Source: Actinomycetes bacterium
Lineage (GTDB): Bacteria > Actinomycetota > Actinomycetes > Actinomycetales > Cellulomonadaceae
NCBI GenBank assembly: GCA_023438885.1
Contig: JAEXPS010000108.1
Span: forward strand, 1 to 13,678
Direction: 5' to 3'
DNA length: 13,678 nucleotides
In this document: in pieces, positions 7,252 to 13,678 of the stretch
How the letters are laid out: the number at the start of each line of letters is the position of its first letter
Numbering within the stretch: position 1 is the stretch's first letter
Program-made: the position numbers and the translations under genes
The notes under the pieces: generated by a model
What the model was told of the DNA's origin: nothing
Seen by the model: the letters and a program-made list of their open reading frames with translations, nothing else
Databases searched by the model: none

Positions 7252-7566
7252 ATGGTGGTTCTTCGGCACCACATCGGTGATGTGCTGCGCGATGCGCGGC
7301 AGCGGCAGGGGCGCACCCTCCGCGAGGTGTCCACCGCGGCCCGCGTGTCCCTCGGCTACCTGTCCGAGGTGGAGCGCGGCCAGAAGGAGGCGTCGAGCGA
7401 GCTCCTGTGGAGCATCTGTGACGCGCTCGACGTGCCGATGTCGATCGTGCTGCGCGAGGCAGCCGACCGCATCGCCGTCGCCGAGGGTGTGCTCATCCCG
7501 GACACCGTGCCGGTGGAGCTGACGCTCGACGGCTGGAGTCGTGCGGAGCTCGCACCCGTCGGCTGA
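7252..7566 (+). CDS. clgR: ClgR-type Xre-family transcriptional activator of clp genes
   Basis: This is a 104-residue DNA-binding protein of the ClgR group, which in Corynebacterium, Streptomyces and Mycobacterium activates clpP/clpC protease genes under stress. The helix-turn-helix spans about 8-66. It has the group's tell-tale stretches QGRTLREVS (19-27) and SLGYLSEVERGQKEASSELL (33-52), the latter covering the recognition helix. ATG 7252 is chosen because a strong GGGGAG ribosome-binding site ends 5 nt upstream and the protein then begins directly before the domain; longer in-frame starts add unrelated sequence. Position next to pgsA and near ftsK supports orthology. The C-terminus ends in ELAPVG and lacks the hydrophobic Ala-rich tail that marks some ClgR proteins for ClpP degradation. 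The stop is 1 nt from the convergent nei stop. Confidence 0.9.
   Translation: MVVLRHHIGDVLRDARQRQGRTLREVSTAARVSLGYLSEVERGQKEASSELLWSICDALDVPMSIVLREAADRIAVAEGVLIPDTVPVELTLDGWSRAELAPVG
7541..7555 (-). terminator. Small hairpin 12 nt past the nei stop, inside the clgR 3' end
   Basis: GTGCG (7541-7545) and CGCAC (7551-7555) form a 5-bp stem with a 5-nt loop. It is the only hairpin I see close downstream of nei on the minus strand. The stem is short and has no T-run, so termination here is a weak inference. Confidence 0.2.
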
Positions 7567-7567
7567 C

Positions 7568-8428
7568 TCAGTCCGGTGCGCCCTGGCACCGGGGACAGAA
7601 CCAGATCGGCCGCTCGTTCGGCGGGCGGCGCGCCATCCGTTTGCGGATGCGCGTGCCGCACCGCACGCACGGGCGGCCGTCCTTCATGTGCACCCGCGTC
7701 CTCGGGTAGCCCGCGTGCACCGCCTCGGCCATGAGGCGCCGAGCGGTCCGCAGCAGCGCGGCCGGGTCGCGCACGGCGTCGGCCGGGCCCCACGGCCAGG
7801 CTCGGACGACGAACAACGACTCCGACGTGAAGATCGTCCCGATGCCGGCCACCACCCGCTGGTCCAGCAGCACCTCCGCCACCGGCTCCGAGCCGCGGGC
7901 GGCGAAGCGCGCCAGTCCTTCGTCGAGGCCCGCTGCGCCGGCGGTTCCGCGGCCCGGCCAGCCGTCCGGTGCGTCGATCCCCACCGAGCCGGCGACGCCA
8001 GGTGGCAGCCCGGTGGCCGCTCCGTCCGCGTCGAAGGTGTCGTCGAGGACGTCCGGCCCCAGGTGGCCGACGAGGGTGTGCTCGTCGCGGGTGCGCACCA
8101 CGTCCAGCATCCCGAGCAGCCGCCCGAGCGCCAGGCGCTCGGGCGTGCCGAGCAGCGCCCGCACCCGCGGATCGCTGGCGGGTCGGGCGGGGTCGTCGCG
8201 CTCGACCCGCCACTCGCCGTCCATCCGCAGGTGCGTGTGCAGGGTGAGCCCGCCCTCGATCCGGGTCAGCAGGTGCTTGCCGTACGGGCGGGTGCCCAGG
8301 ACGGTCCGCCCGACGAGGTCGACCCCGGCCGCCGACGGCCACCGCAGCTCGGCACGGGTCAGCGCCCGGCCCGCCAGCGCTTCGTCGAGCGCGGCGGCGG
8401 TGCGCCGCAGGACGTCGCCCTCGGGCAC
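7568..8428 (-). CDS. nei: Fpg/Nei-family (endonuclease VIII-like) DNA glycosylase/AP lyase
   Basis: This 286-residue base-excision repair enzyme would remove oxidised bases and nick the abasic site. The start gives PEGD after the initiator: P2 is the catalytic nucleophile and E3 the general acid in this family, and PEG rather than PEL points to the Nei branch. K51 in YGKHLL is the conserved lysine, and the C-terminal zinc finger is complete (C254, C257, C278, C281). Two oddities: the H2TH signature reads GIGTIFTSE (195-203), where the family normally has GxGNxYxxE, and a Gly/Ala/Pro-rich stretch at about 140-178 separates the two domains. GTG 8428 lies 2 nt after the lhr stop, with a GAGAGG ribosome-binding site (8434-8439) 5 nt behind the lhr stop region. 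The pair resembles Rv3296-Rv3297 of M. tuberculosis. Exact substrate range is unknown. Confidence 0.92.
   Translation of the reverse strand: MPEGDVLRRTAAALDEALAGRALTRAELRWPSAAGVDLVGRTVLGTRPYGKHLLTRIEGGLTLHTHLRMDGEWRVERDDPARPASDPRVRALLGTPERLALGRLLGMLDVVRTRDEHTLVGHLGPDVLDDTFDADGAATGLPPGVAGSVGIDAPDGWPGRGTAGAAGLDEGLARFAARGSEPVAEVLLDQRVVAGIGTIFTSESLFVVRAWPWGPADAVRDPAALLRTARRLMAEAVHAGYPRTRVHMKDGRPCVRCGTRIRKRMARRPPNERPIWFCPRCQGAPD
7573..7592 (+). terminator. Hairpin just past the clgR stop, embedded in nei codons
   Basis: CCGGTGC (7573-7579) and GCACCGG (7586-7592) form a perfect 7-bp stem with a 6-nt loop, starting 6 nt after the clgR stop. There is no U-run, as is common for actinobacterial hairpin terminators. 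On the other strand the same bases encode the last residues of nei. Confidence 0.4.
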
Positions 8429-8430
8429 CG

Positions 8431-11400
8431 CTACCTCTCGGCCCGCAGCCGCAGGCCGCTCGGCGTCGGCGTGAACCCGGCGGCCATGAGGGCCTCGCCG
8501 AGCCCGCCGTGGAGCGCGGCGCCCAGCACGGGCACGCCGTCCACCTTGTCGATGGTCAGCCGGCCGGTGCGCCCGGCGCGCACCGCGTCGGCCAGGGCCG
8601 CCGCGGCCGCGCCGAGGGCCGCCGCATCGTCCGTGAACGTCAGCGTGGTGCGCCCGCCGCGCTCCACGTAGAGCACCGGCGCTCCGTCGGCCAGCACCAC
8701 CAGGGCCCCCGCCTTGCGTCCCGGCCGGTGGCGCGGCTGCTCGCCGGCGGGCACCCACGGGTCGGGCCACGCCAGTGCTGCGCCGTAGGGGTTGGCCGGG
8801 TCGGTCGCCGCGAGGACGACGACCAGCGGGTCGCCGGCGGCACTCGGACGCAGTGGCTCGTCGCCCTCCTGCGCACGCGCCGCCGCGCGGACAACCACCT
8901 GGGCGTCCGACCGCAGCCGGTCCACCGCCCCGGGCAGGGCGAACTGCGACCCGCCGAGGTGCTCGACGAAGTACCCCCGACGGACCTGGCCCGCCTGCTC
9001 GAGCGCGGCGAGCACCTTGTAGACGTCCCCGAACCCCCCGGCGAGCCCCTCGCTCGGCGCGACCGCCCGCGTGACGATGCCGTGCCGGTCCAGCAGCTGG
9101 GCCGCGGTGGCGTGAGCGCGCAGGGTGGGGTCCTTCTCGCGCTCCGGCAGCAACGACCAGCGGCCGGCGCCTCGGCCCGTCGCCTCCACCGGAACCGTGT
9201 GCGAGGGGCCGCCGGGCAGCGCGCCGAGACCGCGCAGCCCGAGGCGGGGGCGCATCGCGCGGGCCCGCGGGGTCGGGGTGCGCGTGCGGTGGGCGGTGGT
9301 CCCGGCACCGAGCCAGGCCCGCAGCGGGGCCAGGCTGTCGTTGGTGACCCGCCCCGCCCAGACCAACGCCCACAGCTCGTCGAGCACGCGGGCGGCGGTC
9401 GGCCCGGGTTCGTCGTCCCCGAGCAGGTCCGCCACCCGCGCCGCCAGGCGGGGCAGGAACCACGCGCCGCCACCTGCCAACGCGGTGAGGACTGCGGCGC
9501 GCACGGCGTCCGTGGGTTCGTCGTCCGCGAGCAGCGGCAAGGTCAGCTCGGCTTCGGCGGCCGGATGAAGGCTGACGAGACCGTCGTTGCCGGCCAGCGC
9601 GCCGTGCCCGGCCCAGACCACCTCGCCGGCGGCCGTCAGCTCGTCGAGCAGCGCGGGGGAGTAGTCGGCGACCCGGGACGGCAGCACCCACGTCTCGAGC
9701 GCGGAGGCCGGCATCACGGCGCCGGCCAGCTGCTCCACCGCGCGGGCGACGCCGTCGACCCCTCGAAGCCCTCCGGCCGCACCTCCCCGCGCCGGTCGCA
9801 CCCCGTGCCACGCGGGGAGAAACACGCCGAGCGCCCGCGGCGGTACGGGTTCCACCTCGGCGCGCAGGGCCGCCAGCGACCGGCGGCGCAGCATCCGCAG
9901 CACGTCCGCGTCGCAGTAGTCGTCGCCGGTGCCGCCCAGCACGTCCGGTTGCAGCCGCCCCTGCACCAGCACGCCGCGCCCGACGAGCCGCGCCAGCGCC
10001 TCGCCGACGACGGCGACCCCGAGCCCGTACCGCGCCGCGACGGCCGAGGCAGGGAACGGGCCGTGCGTGCGGGCATGGCGGCGCAGCAGGTCACCGAGCG
10101 GATCGGGGAGCACCTCGGTGAAGACCTCCGGGACCCCGACCGGCAGGGCGACACCGAGCGCGTCCCGCAGCCTTCCCGCGTCCTCGACGGCCGCCCACTG
10201 CTCGGCGCTCTCGGCCGGGAGCCCGCCCAGGCGCACGCGGATGACGCGCCGGGAGGCCTCGAGCTCGGCGAGCCACGTCTCGGCGTCGCCGCGTCGCTCC
10301 GGGACCACCCGCGCCAGCACACCGGTCAGCGGCAGCGGGCCCTGCCGTCGCAGCACGTCCGCGAGACCTTCGAGCGTCGCAGCCTGCCGCTCCGGCGCCA
10401 GTGCGCCGATCTCCGCCTCGGTCTGCTCCACCGCACGGGGGTCGAGCAGGTCGGCGAGCTGGGACTGGCCCTGGCCGAGGAGCTCGGCCAGCAGCGTCGG
10501 GTCGAGGGTCAGCGCGGCGGCACGGCGCTCCGCGAGCGGGGCGTCGCCCTCGTAGAGGAACTGCGCCGTGTACCCGAAGAGCAGGGACTGAGCGAAGGGC
10601 GACGGGCGCGTCGTGGTCACGTCGACGATCCGCACCCGGCCGGCCGCGATGTCGCGCATCAGGGTCGCGAAGGCCGCCGTGTCGAAGTCGTCCTGGAGGC
10701 ACTCCCGCACGGCCTCGAGCAGGATCGGGAAGTCCGGGTACGAGCTCGCGACGCCCAGCAGCTGCGCCGCCCGCAGCCGCTGCTGCCAGAGCGGCTGGCG
10801 CCGGTCCGGCCGCCGTCGCGGGAGCAGCAACGCCCGGCTCGCGGCCTCGCGGAACCGCGCGGCGAACATCGCGGAGCTGCCCAGCTCCGTGCGGACCGCG
10901 TCGACGACCTCGTCGGCGTCCACCAGCAGGTCGCTGGAGTCCAGGTGCGGCCCGGATGCCAGGGCGAGCCGGTCCAGCGGCACGTCACCGTCGTCCGCCA
11001 GCTGGTCCGGCAGCCGCAGCACGATCCCGTCGTCGGCGTGCATCACCGCGGCGTCGACCCCGTACCGCTCGCGCAGCCGGCCCCCGAGCACCACCGCCCA
11101 CGGCGCGTGAACCCGCGCGCCGTACGGGGAGTGCAGCACGATGCGCCAGTCGCCCAGCTCGTCGCGGAACCGCTCCACCACCAGCACCGTGTCGGTCGGG
11201 ACCTCGCGCGTGGCCTCGCGTTGCTCCTCGAGGTACGCCAACAGGTTGTCCGTGGCCCAGGCGTCGAGGCCGGTCGCGGCGACCCGCTCGCGGGCGGCAC
11301 TCGTCGAGAGCGTGCCCAGTTCGCGCACCCAGCCGCCCATCGCCCGGCCCAACTCGGCCGGCCGTCCCTGCGCGTCGCCCTTCCAGAACGGCAGCCTGCC

Positions 11401-13290
11401 GGGCAGCCCCGGGGCAGGAGTCACGACCACGCGGTCCGGGGTGATCTCCCTGATCCGCCAGGTCGACGAGCCGAGGGTGAACGTGTCGCCGACCCGTGAC
11501 TCGTAGACCATCTCCTCGTCGAGCTCGCCGACGCGCTTCCCGCCGCGCAGCCGGCCGCCCACCCGCTCCGCGTCCACCGGGACGTCGGCGGTCTGCGAGC
11601 CGTCGGCCAGGAACACCCCGTACATGCCGCGGTCGGGGATGGTGCCGCCGCTGGTCACGGCAAGCCGGAGGGCGCCCGGGCGGGCGGACAGCACGTCGCG
11701 CACCCGGTCCCACACCAGCCGCGGGCGCAGCTCGGCGAACTCCTCGCTCGGGTACCTGCCGGCGAGCATGTCCAGCACGGCGTGCAGCGTCGCCTCGCCG
11801 AGCTGGGCGAACGGCGCCGCCCTGCGCACCACGTGCGCGAGGTCGGCCACCGACCAGTCCTCCACCGCGACCATCGCGACGATCTGCTGCGCCAGCACGT
11901 CCAGCGGGTTGGCCGGCACGGCGAGCGCCTCCAGGGCACCGTCGCGCATCCGCTGAGCCGTGACGGCAGCCGGCACCAGCTCGCCCCGGAAGGTGGGGAA
12001 CACGACGCCATGACTCACCGCCCCGACCTGGTGCCCCGCGCGGCCGATGCGCTGCAGGCCGCTGGCGACCGAGGGCGGCGCGCCCACCTGCACCACGAGA
12101 TCCACGGCGCCCATGTCGATGCCGAGCTCCAAGGAGCTGGTGGCCACCACGGCCGGCAGCGCGCCCGCCTTGAGCTCGGACTCGGTGCGGGTGCGCTCCG
12201 CCCGGCTCATCGACCCGTGGTGCGCGCGGGCGAGGATCGTCGCGGCGTGCCGGGTGTCGACGCCGGCGGACGTCCCGGAGGCGGACGGCGCAGCGGCGGG
12301 CTGCGTGGACCCGACGTCCGGCACCTCGACTCCCTGCCGCTGCGCCCACACCTCGTTGACGCGGGAGGTCAGCCGCTCCGCGCCGCGGCGAGCGTTGGCG
12401 AAGACGAGCGTGGCCCGGTGCTCGGCGATCAGGTCGACGATCCGCTCCTCGACGTGCGGCCACACCGACGGCCGCCCCCGGCCCTCGCCGTCGCCGTCCG
12501 CGCCGCTCGGGGTGGCCCCGGGGTCGGCCAGATCCGGCACGGGAACCACGACGTCGACCTCGATCCGCTTGGTCGCCGGGGGCTGGACCACGACGACCCG
12601 CCGCCCTCCCTCGTCGCGCGGCCGGGAGCCGCCGAGGAACGCGGCGACGGTGTCCACGGGGCGGACCGTGGCCGACAGGCCGACCCGCTGCACCGGACCC
12701 GGCCCACCGGGCCGGTCCAGCAGCGCGTCCAGCCGTTCCAGCGACAGCGCGAGGTGCGCCCCCCGCTTGGTCCCCGCGACGGCGTGGATCTCGTCGACGA
12801 TCACCGTGCGCACGCCGGCCAGTCCCGCCCGCGCCGACGAGGTCAGCACCAGGTACAGCGACTCCGGCGTGGTGATGAGGATGTCCGGCGGGCGCCGGCC
12901 GAACGCCCGCCGTTCCTCCGGCGGCGTGTCCCCGGTGCGGGTGCCCACCTCGACGTGCGGGAGCGCCAACCCCTGGCGCTGCGCCGCCTGTCGGATGCCG
13001 ACGAGGGGGGAGCGCAGGTTGCGCTCGACGTCCGCAGCCAGCGCCTTCAGCGGCGAGACGTAGACCACCTGGCAGCGTTCGAGCGGGTCGGCAGGCTTGG
13101 GTGCCGTCAGCAGGCCGTCGAGAGCCCACAGGAACGCCGCCAGGGTCTTGCCGGACCCTGTGGGCGCGACGACGAGCGCGTGCTCGCCGCCGGCGATCGC
13201 CTCCCATGCGCCGCGCTGGGCGGCCGTGGGCTCGTCGAACGCACCGGCGAACCACGCCCGCGTCGGTGGGGAGAACCGGTCCAGCACCAC
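8431..13290 (-). CDS. lhr: Lhr-type ATP-dependent 3'-5' helicase, full-length with C-terminal domain
   Basis: This is a superfamily 2 DNA helicase; characterised members translocate 3' to 5' on DNA, unwind RNA-DNA hybrids and are induced by DNA damage in mycobacteria. At 1619 residues it is the long form. Helicase motifs are APTGSGKT (42-49), DEIH (166-169), SAT (206-208), a FANARRGAERL motif IV, SSLELGIDMG, and QRIGRAGH (413-420). Winged-helix and Lhr core domains follow, then the long C-terminal domain with the typical GRWSLLP and RRGYFVEHLG stretches. I chose GTG 13290 (MVLDRFSPPTRAWF) because an AGGA ribosome-binding site lies 7 nt upstream and the family begins here; GTG 13329 would add 13 low-complexity residues. 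The stop is 2 nt before the nei start, so they form an operon. A G-rich motif overlaps the ribosome-binding site. Confidence 0.96.
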   Translation of the reverse strand: MVLDRFSPPTRAWFAGAFDEPTAAQRGAWEAIAGGEHALVVAPTGSGKTLAAFLWALDGLLTAPKPADPLERCQVVYVSPLKALAADVERNLRSPLVGIRQAAQRQGLALPHVEVGTRTGDTPPEERRAFGRRPPDILITTPESLYLVLTSSARAGLAGVRTVIVDEIHAVAGTKRGAHLALSLERLDALLDRPGGPGPVQRVGLSATVRPVDTVAAFLGGSRPRDEGGRRVVVVQPPATKRIEVDVVVPVPDLADPGATPSGADGDGEGRGRPSVWPHVEERIVDLIAEHRATLVFANARRGAERLTSRVNEVWAQRQGVEVPDVGSTQPAAAPSASGTSAGVDTRHAATILARAHHGSMSRAERTRTESELKAGALPAVVATSSLELGIDMGAVDLVVQVGAPPSVASGLQRIGRAGHQVGAVSHGVVFPTFRGELVPAAVTAQRMRDGALEALAVPANPLDVLAQQIVAMVAVEDWSVADLAHVVRRAAPFAQLGEATLHAVLDMLAGRYPSEEFAELRPRLVWDRVRDVLSARPGALRLAVTSGGTIPDRGMYGVFLADGSQTADVPVDAERVGGRLRGGKRVGELDEEMVYESRVGDTFTLGSSTWRIREITPDRVVVTPAPGLPGRLPFWKGDAQGRPAELGRAMGGWVRELGTLSTSAARERVAATGLDAWATDNLLAYLEEQREATREVPTDTVLVVERFRDELGDWRIVLHSPYGARVHAPWAVVLGGRLRERYGVDAAVMHADDGIVLRLPDQLADDGDVPLDRLALASGPHLDSSDLLVDADEVVDAVRTELGSSAMFAARFREAASRALLLPRRRPDRRQPLWQQRLRAAQLLGVASSYPDFPILLEAVRECLQDDFDTAAFATLMRDIAAGRVRIVDVTTTRPSPFAQSLLFGYTAQFLYEGDAPLAERRAAALTLDPTLLAELLGQGQSQLADLLDPRAVEQTEAEIGALAPERQAATLEGLADVLRRQGPLPLTGVLARVVPERRGDAETWLAELEASRRVIRVRLGGLPAESAEQWAAVEDAGRLRDALGVALPVGVPEVFTEVLPDPLGDLLRRHARTHGPFPASAVAARYGLGVAVVGEALARLVGRGVLVQGRLQPDVLGGTGDDYCDADVLRMLRRRSLAALRAEVEPVPPRALGVFLPAWHGVRPARGGAAGGLRGVDGVARAVEQLAGAVMPASALETWVLPSRVADYSPALLDELTAAGEVVWAGHGALAGNDGLVSLHPAAEAELTLPLLADDEPTDAVRAAVLTALAGGGAWFLPRLAARVADLLGDDEPGPTAARVLDELWALVWAGRVTNDSLAPLRAWLGAGTTAHRTRTPTPRARAMRPRLGLRGLGALPGGPSHTVPVEATGRGAGRWSLLPEREKDPTLRAHATAAQLLDRHGIVTRAVAPSEGLAGGFGDVYKVLAALEQAGQVRRGYFVEHLGGSQFALPGAVDRLRSDAQVVVRAAARAQEGDEPLRPSAAGDPLVVVLAATDPANPYGAALAWPDPWVPAGEQPRHRPGRKAGALVVLADGAPVLYVERGGRTTLTFTDDAAALGAAAAALADAVRAGRTGRLTIDKVDGVPVLGAALHGGLGEALMAAGFTPTPSGLRLRAER
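8434..8439 (-). promoter_or_regulatory. Ribosome-binding site of nei inside the lhr 3' end
   Basis: Minus-strand GAGAGG ends 5 nt before GTG 8428 and directly precedes the lhr stop codon. It decides the nei start, since the frame is open much further upstream as a shadow of lhr. The layout implies coupled translation. Confidence 0.7.
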
Positions 13291-13293
13291 CTG

Positions 13294-13315
13294 CCCATCC
13301 TGCCCGTCCCCACCC
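13294..13315 (-). promoter_or_regulatory. G-quadruplex-type motif holding the lhr ribosome-binding site
   Basis: Read on the minus strand the run pattern is GGG-1 nt-GGGG-2 nt-GGG-6 nt-GGG, which meets the canonical four-run rule. A fifth GGG lies upstream at 13325-13327. The six-base loop CAGGAT contains the AGGA ribosome-binding site (13298-13301) used for GTG 13290. Folding would plausibly hide this site in the mRNA or form in the DNA. Such motifs also arise by chance in GC-rich DNA. Confidence 0.4.
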
Positions 13316-13397
13316 ACACCATCACCCACGAGGCGTCACGGGAGTCGTGGGCGCGGTGCGGCCTCTCGGCCCGCTGGGGTGCGTCGGGAACCGGTGG

Positions 13398-13403
13398 CAG
13401 GCT
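13398..13403 (+). promoter_or_regulatory. Putative leaderless-promoter -10 for the DUF3046 gene
   Basis: CAGGCT stands 6 nt before GTG 13410. The block AGGCTGTGGCCGTG (13399-13412) matches the pgsA start block AGGCTGTGCCCGTG (6003-6016) at 13 of 14 positions with identical spacing. The first base departs from TANNNT. No ribosome-binding site precedes this gene, which supports a leaderless reading. The remainder of the 119-base gap from 13291 holds only the lhr leader and nothing else I recognise. Confidence 0.4.
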
Positions 13404-13409
13404 GTGGCC

Positions 13410-13678
13410 GTGCGCTACCGCGAGTTCTGGGACCTGGTCGACGAGGTGCTCGGGCCCGCGCACGGGCGGGTGCTGACGGCCGAGCTGCGCGTCGGCGGGC
13501 TCGGCGACCGCACGGCCGACGTGGCGCTCGCCGAGGGCGTCGAGCCGCGCGACGTGTGGCACGCGATCTGTGACGAGCTGGGCATCCCCGAGGCCCAGCG
13601 CTGGGGGGCGAACCGGCGGCGCACGGCGCCGCCGCGACGCTCGGGCGCGTGCGCCGGGCCGGCGGCTCGCAGCCGCCT
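13410..13678 (+). CDS. DUF3046 family protein (3' end outside the window)
   Basis: This is a small actinobacterial protein of unknown function whose gene typically stands just before recA. The visible 89 residues begin MRYREFWDLVDEVLG and include GDRTADVALAEGVEPRDVW and AICDELGIPEAQRWG, which match the family's conserved N-terminal, middle and RWG-ending blocks as I remember them. The family usually stops soon after RWG; here the frame stays open to the window edge through an Arg/Pro/Ala-rich tail. GTG 13410 is chosen from the alignment with family starts and from the -10-like element 6 nt upstream; GTG 13404 is in frame and would add two residues. It is divergent from lhr. No enzymatic or binding motif is visible. 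Confidence 0.82.
   Translation, partial: MRYREFWDLVDEVLGPAHGRVLTAELRVGGLGDRTADVALAEGVEPRDVWHAICDELGIPEAQRWGANRRRTAPPRRSGACAGPAARSR

Noticed and set aside
8429..9811. N-terminal extension of the nei frame into lhr (a 747-codon open frame)
   Set aside because: The true start is fixed by the catalytic Pro-Glu that must follow the initiator and by a ribosome-binding site; upstream translation is a shadow of lhr.
8509..11499. Very long plus-strand open frame (996 codons) opposite lhr
   Set aside because: It is the GC-rich shadow of lhr: Arg/Gly/Pro/Ala/His-rich translation with no family motif, while the minus-strand frame is an unmistakable Lhr helicase.
13291..13409. LexA box or RecA-NDp damage promoter upstream of lhr or the DUF3046 gene
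   Set aside because: No CGAAC-N4-GTTCG palindrome and no TTGTCRGTG-N8-TANNNT pattern is present in the gap.
11782..13476. Plus-strand open frame of 564 codons crossing the lhr start into the DUF3046 gene
   Set aside because: Low-complexity translation, overlaps recognised coding on both strands, and runs in a different frame from DUF3046.
1..13678. Mobile elements, CRISPR arrays, tRNA or rRNA genes, or a hidden defence system
   Set aside because: No terminal inverted repeats with a transposase, no spaced repeats, no tRNA-like cloverleaf and no defence-family domains were seen; all long frames are explained by housekeeping families.

Overview
This is very GC-rich chromosomal DNA with dense coding, GTG starts, single-nucleotide gene spacings and leaderless-type promoters. 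It points to an actinobacterium. The gene set and order (ftsK, pgsA, cinA, clgR, lhr-nei, a DUF3046 gene that normally sits just before recA) fit the Micrococcales, and a Cellulomonas-like genome is my best guess. That guess rests on protein resemblance and synteny from memory, not on a search.

Layout. (1) Positions 1-4570, plus strand: the 3' part of ftsK (DNA translocase; its 5' end lies outside the window), then a gene for a membrane-anchored PAS-PAS-GGDEF-EAL cyclic-di-GMP enzyme whose likely GTG start overlaps the ftsK stop. (2) 4594-5898, minus strand: a secreted CapA-family protein, converging on the GGDEF-EAL gene. (3) 5899-6013: a divergent promoter region with two dyad symmetries and a TANNNT -10 element facing each way. 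(4) 6014-7100, plus strand: pgsA (phosphatidylglycerophosphate synthase) and a standalone cinA C-terminal-domain gene, 1 nt apart. (5) 7101-7251: a regulatory gap with direct repeats and a palindrome. (6) 7252-7566, plus strand: clgR, a small Xre-type activator of Clp protease genes in this phylum. (7) 7568-13290, minus strand: a two-gene DNA-repair operon read as lhr (about 1.6k-residue helicase) then nei (Fpg/Nei-family glycosylase), 2 nt apart. (8) 13410 to the window end, plus strand: the start of a DUF3046 gene.

How it fits together. Most genes serve housekeeping or stress roles: chromosome segregation at division, membrane phospholipid synthesis, NAD-salvage-type amidohydrolase activity, proteolysis control and DNA repair. 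ftsK-pgsA-clgR is a conserved actinobacterial neighbourhood, and DUF3046 normally precedes recA-recX, so recA probably lies just past the right edge. No stretch longer than 300 bases lacks a gene. I see no mobile element, CRISPR array, tRNA or rRNA.

I do not find a clearly novel multi-gene system. The most interesting signals are a G-quadruplex-type motif holding the lhr ribosome-binding site in a loop, a Nei-type glycosylase with an altered H2TH signature and a long interdomain insert, convergent clgR/nei ends 1 nt apart with reciprocal hairpins, and the coupling of a c-di-GMP enzyme to ftsK.
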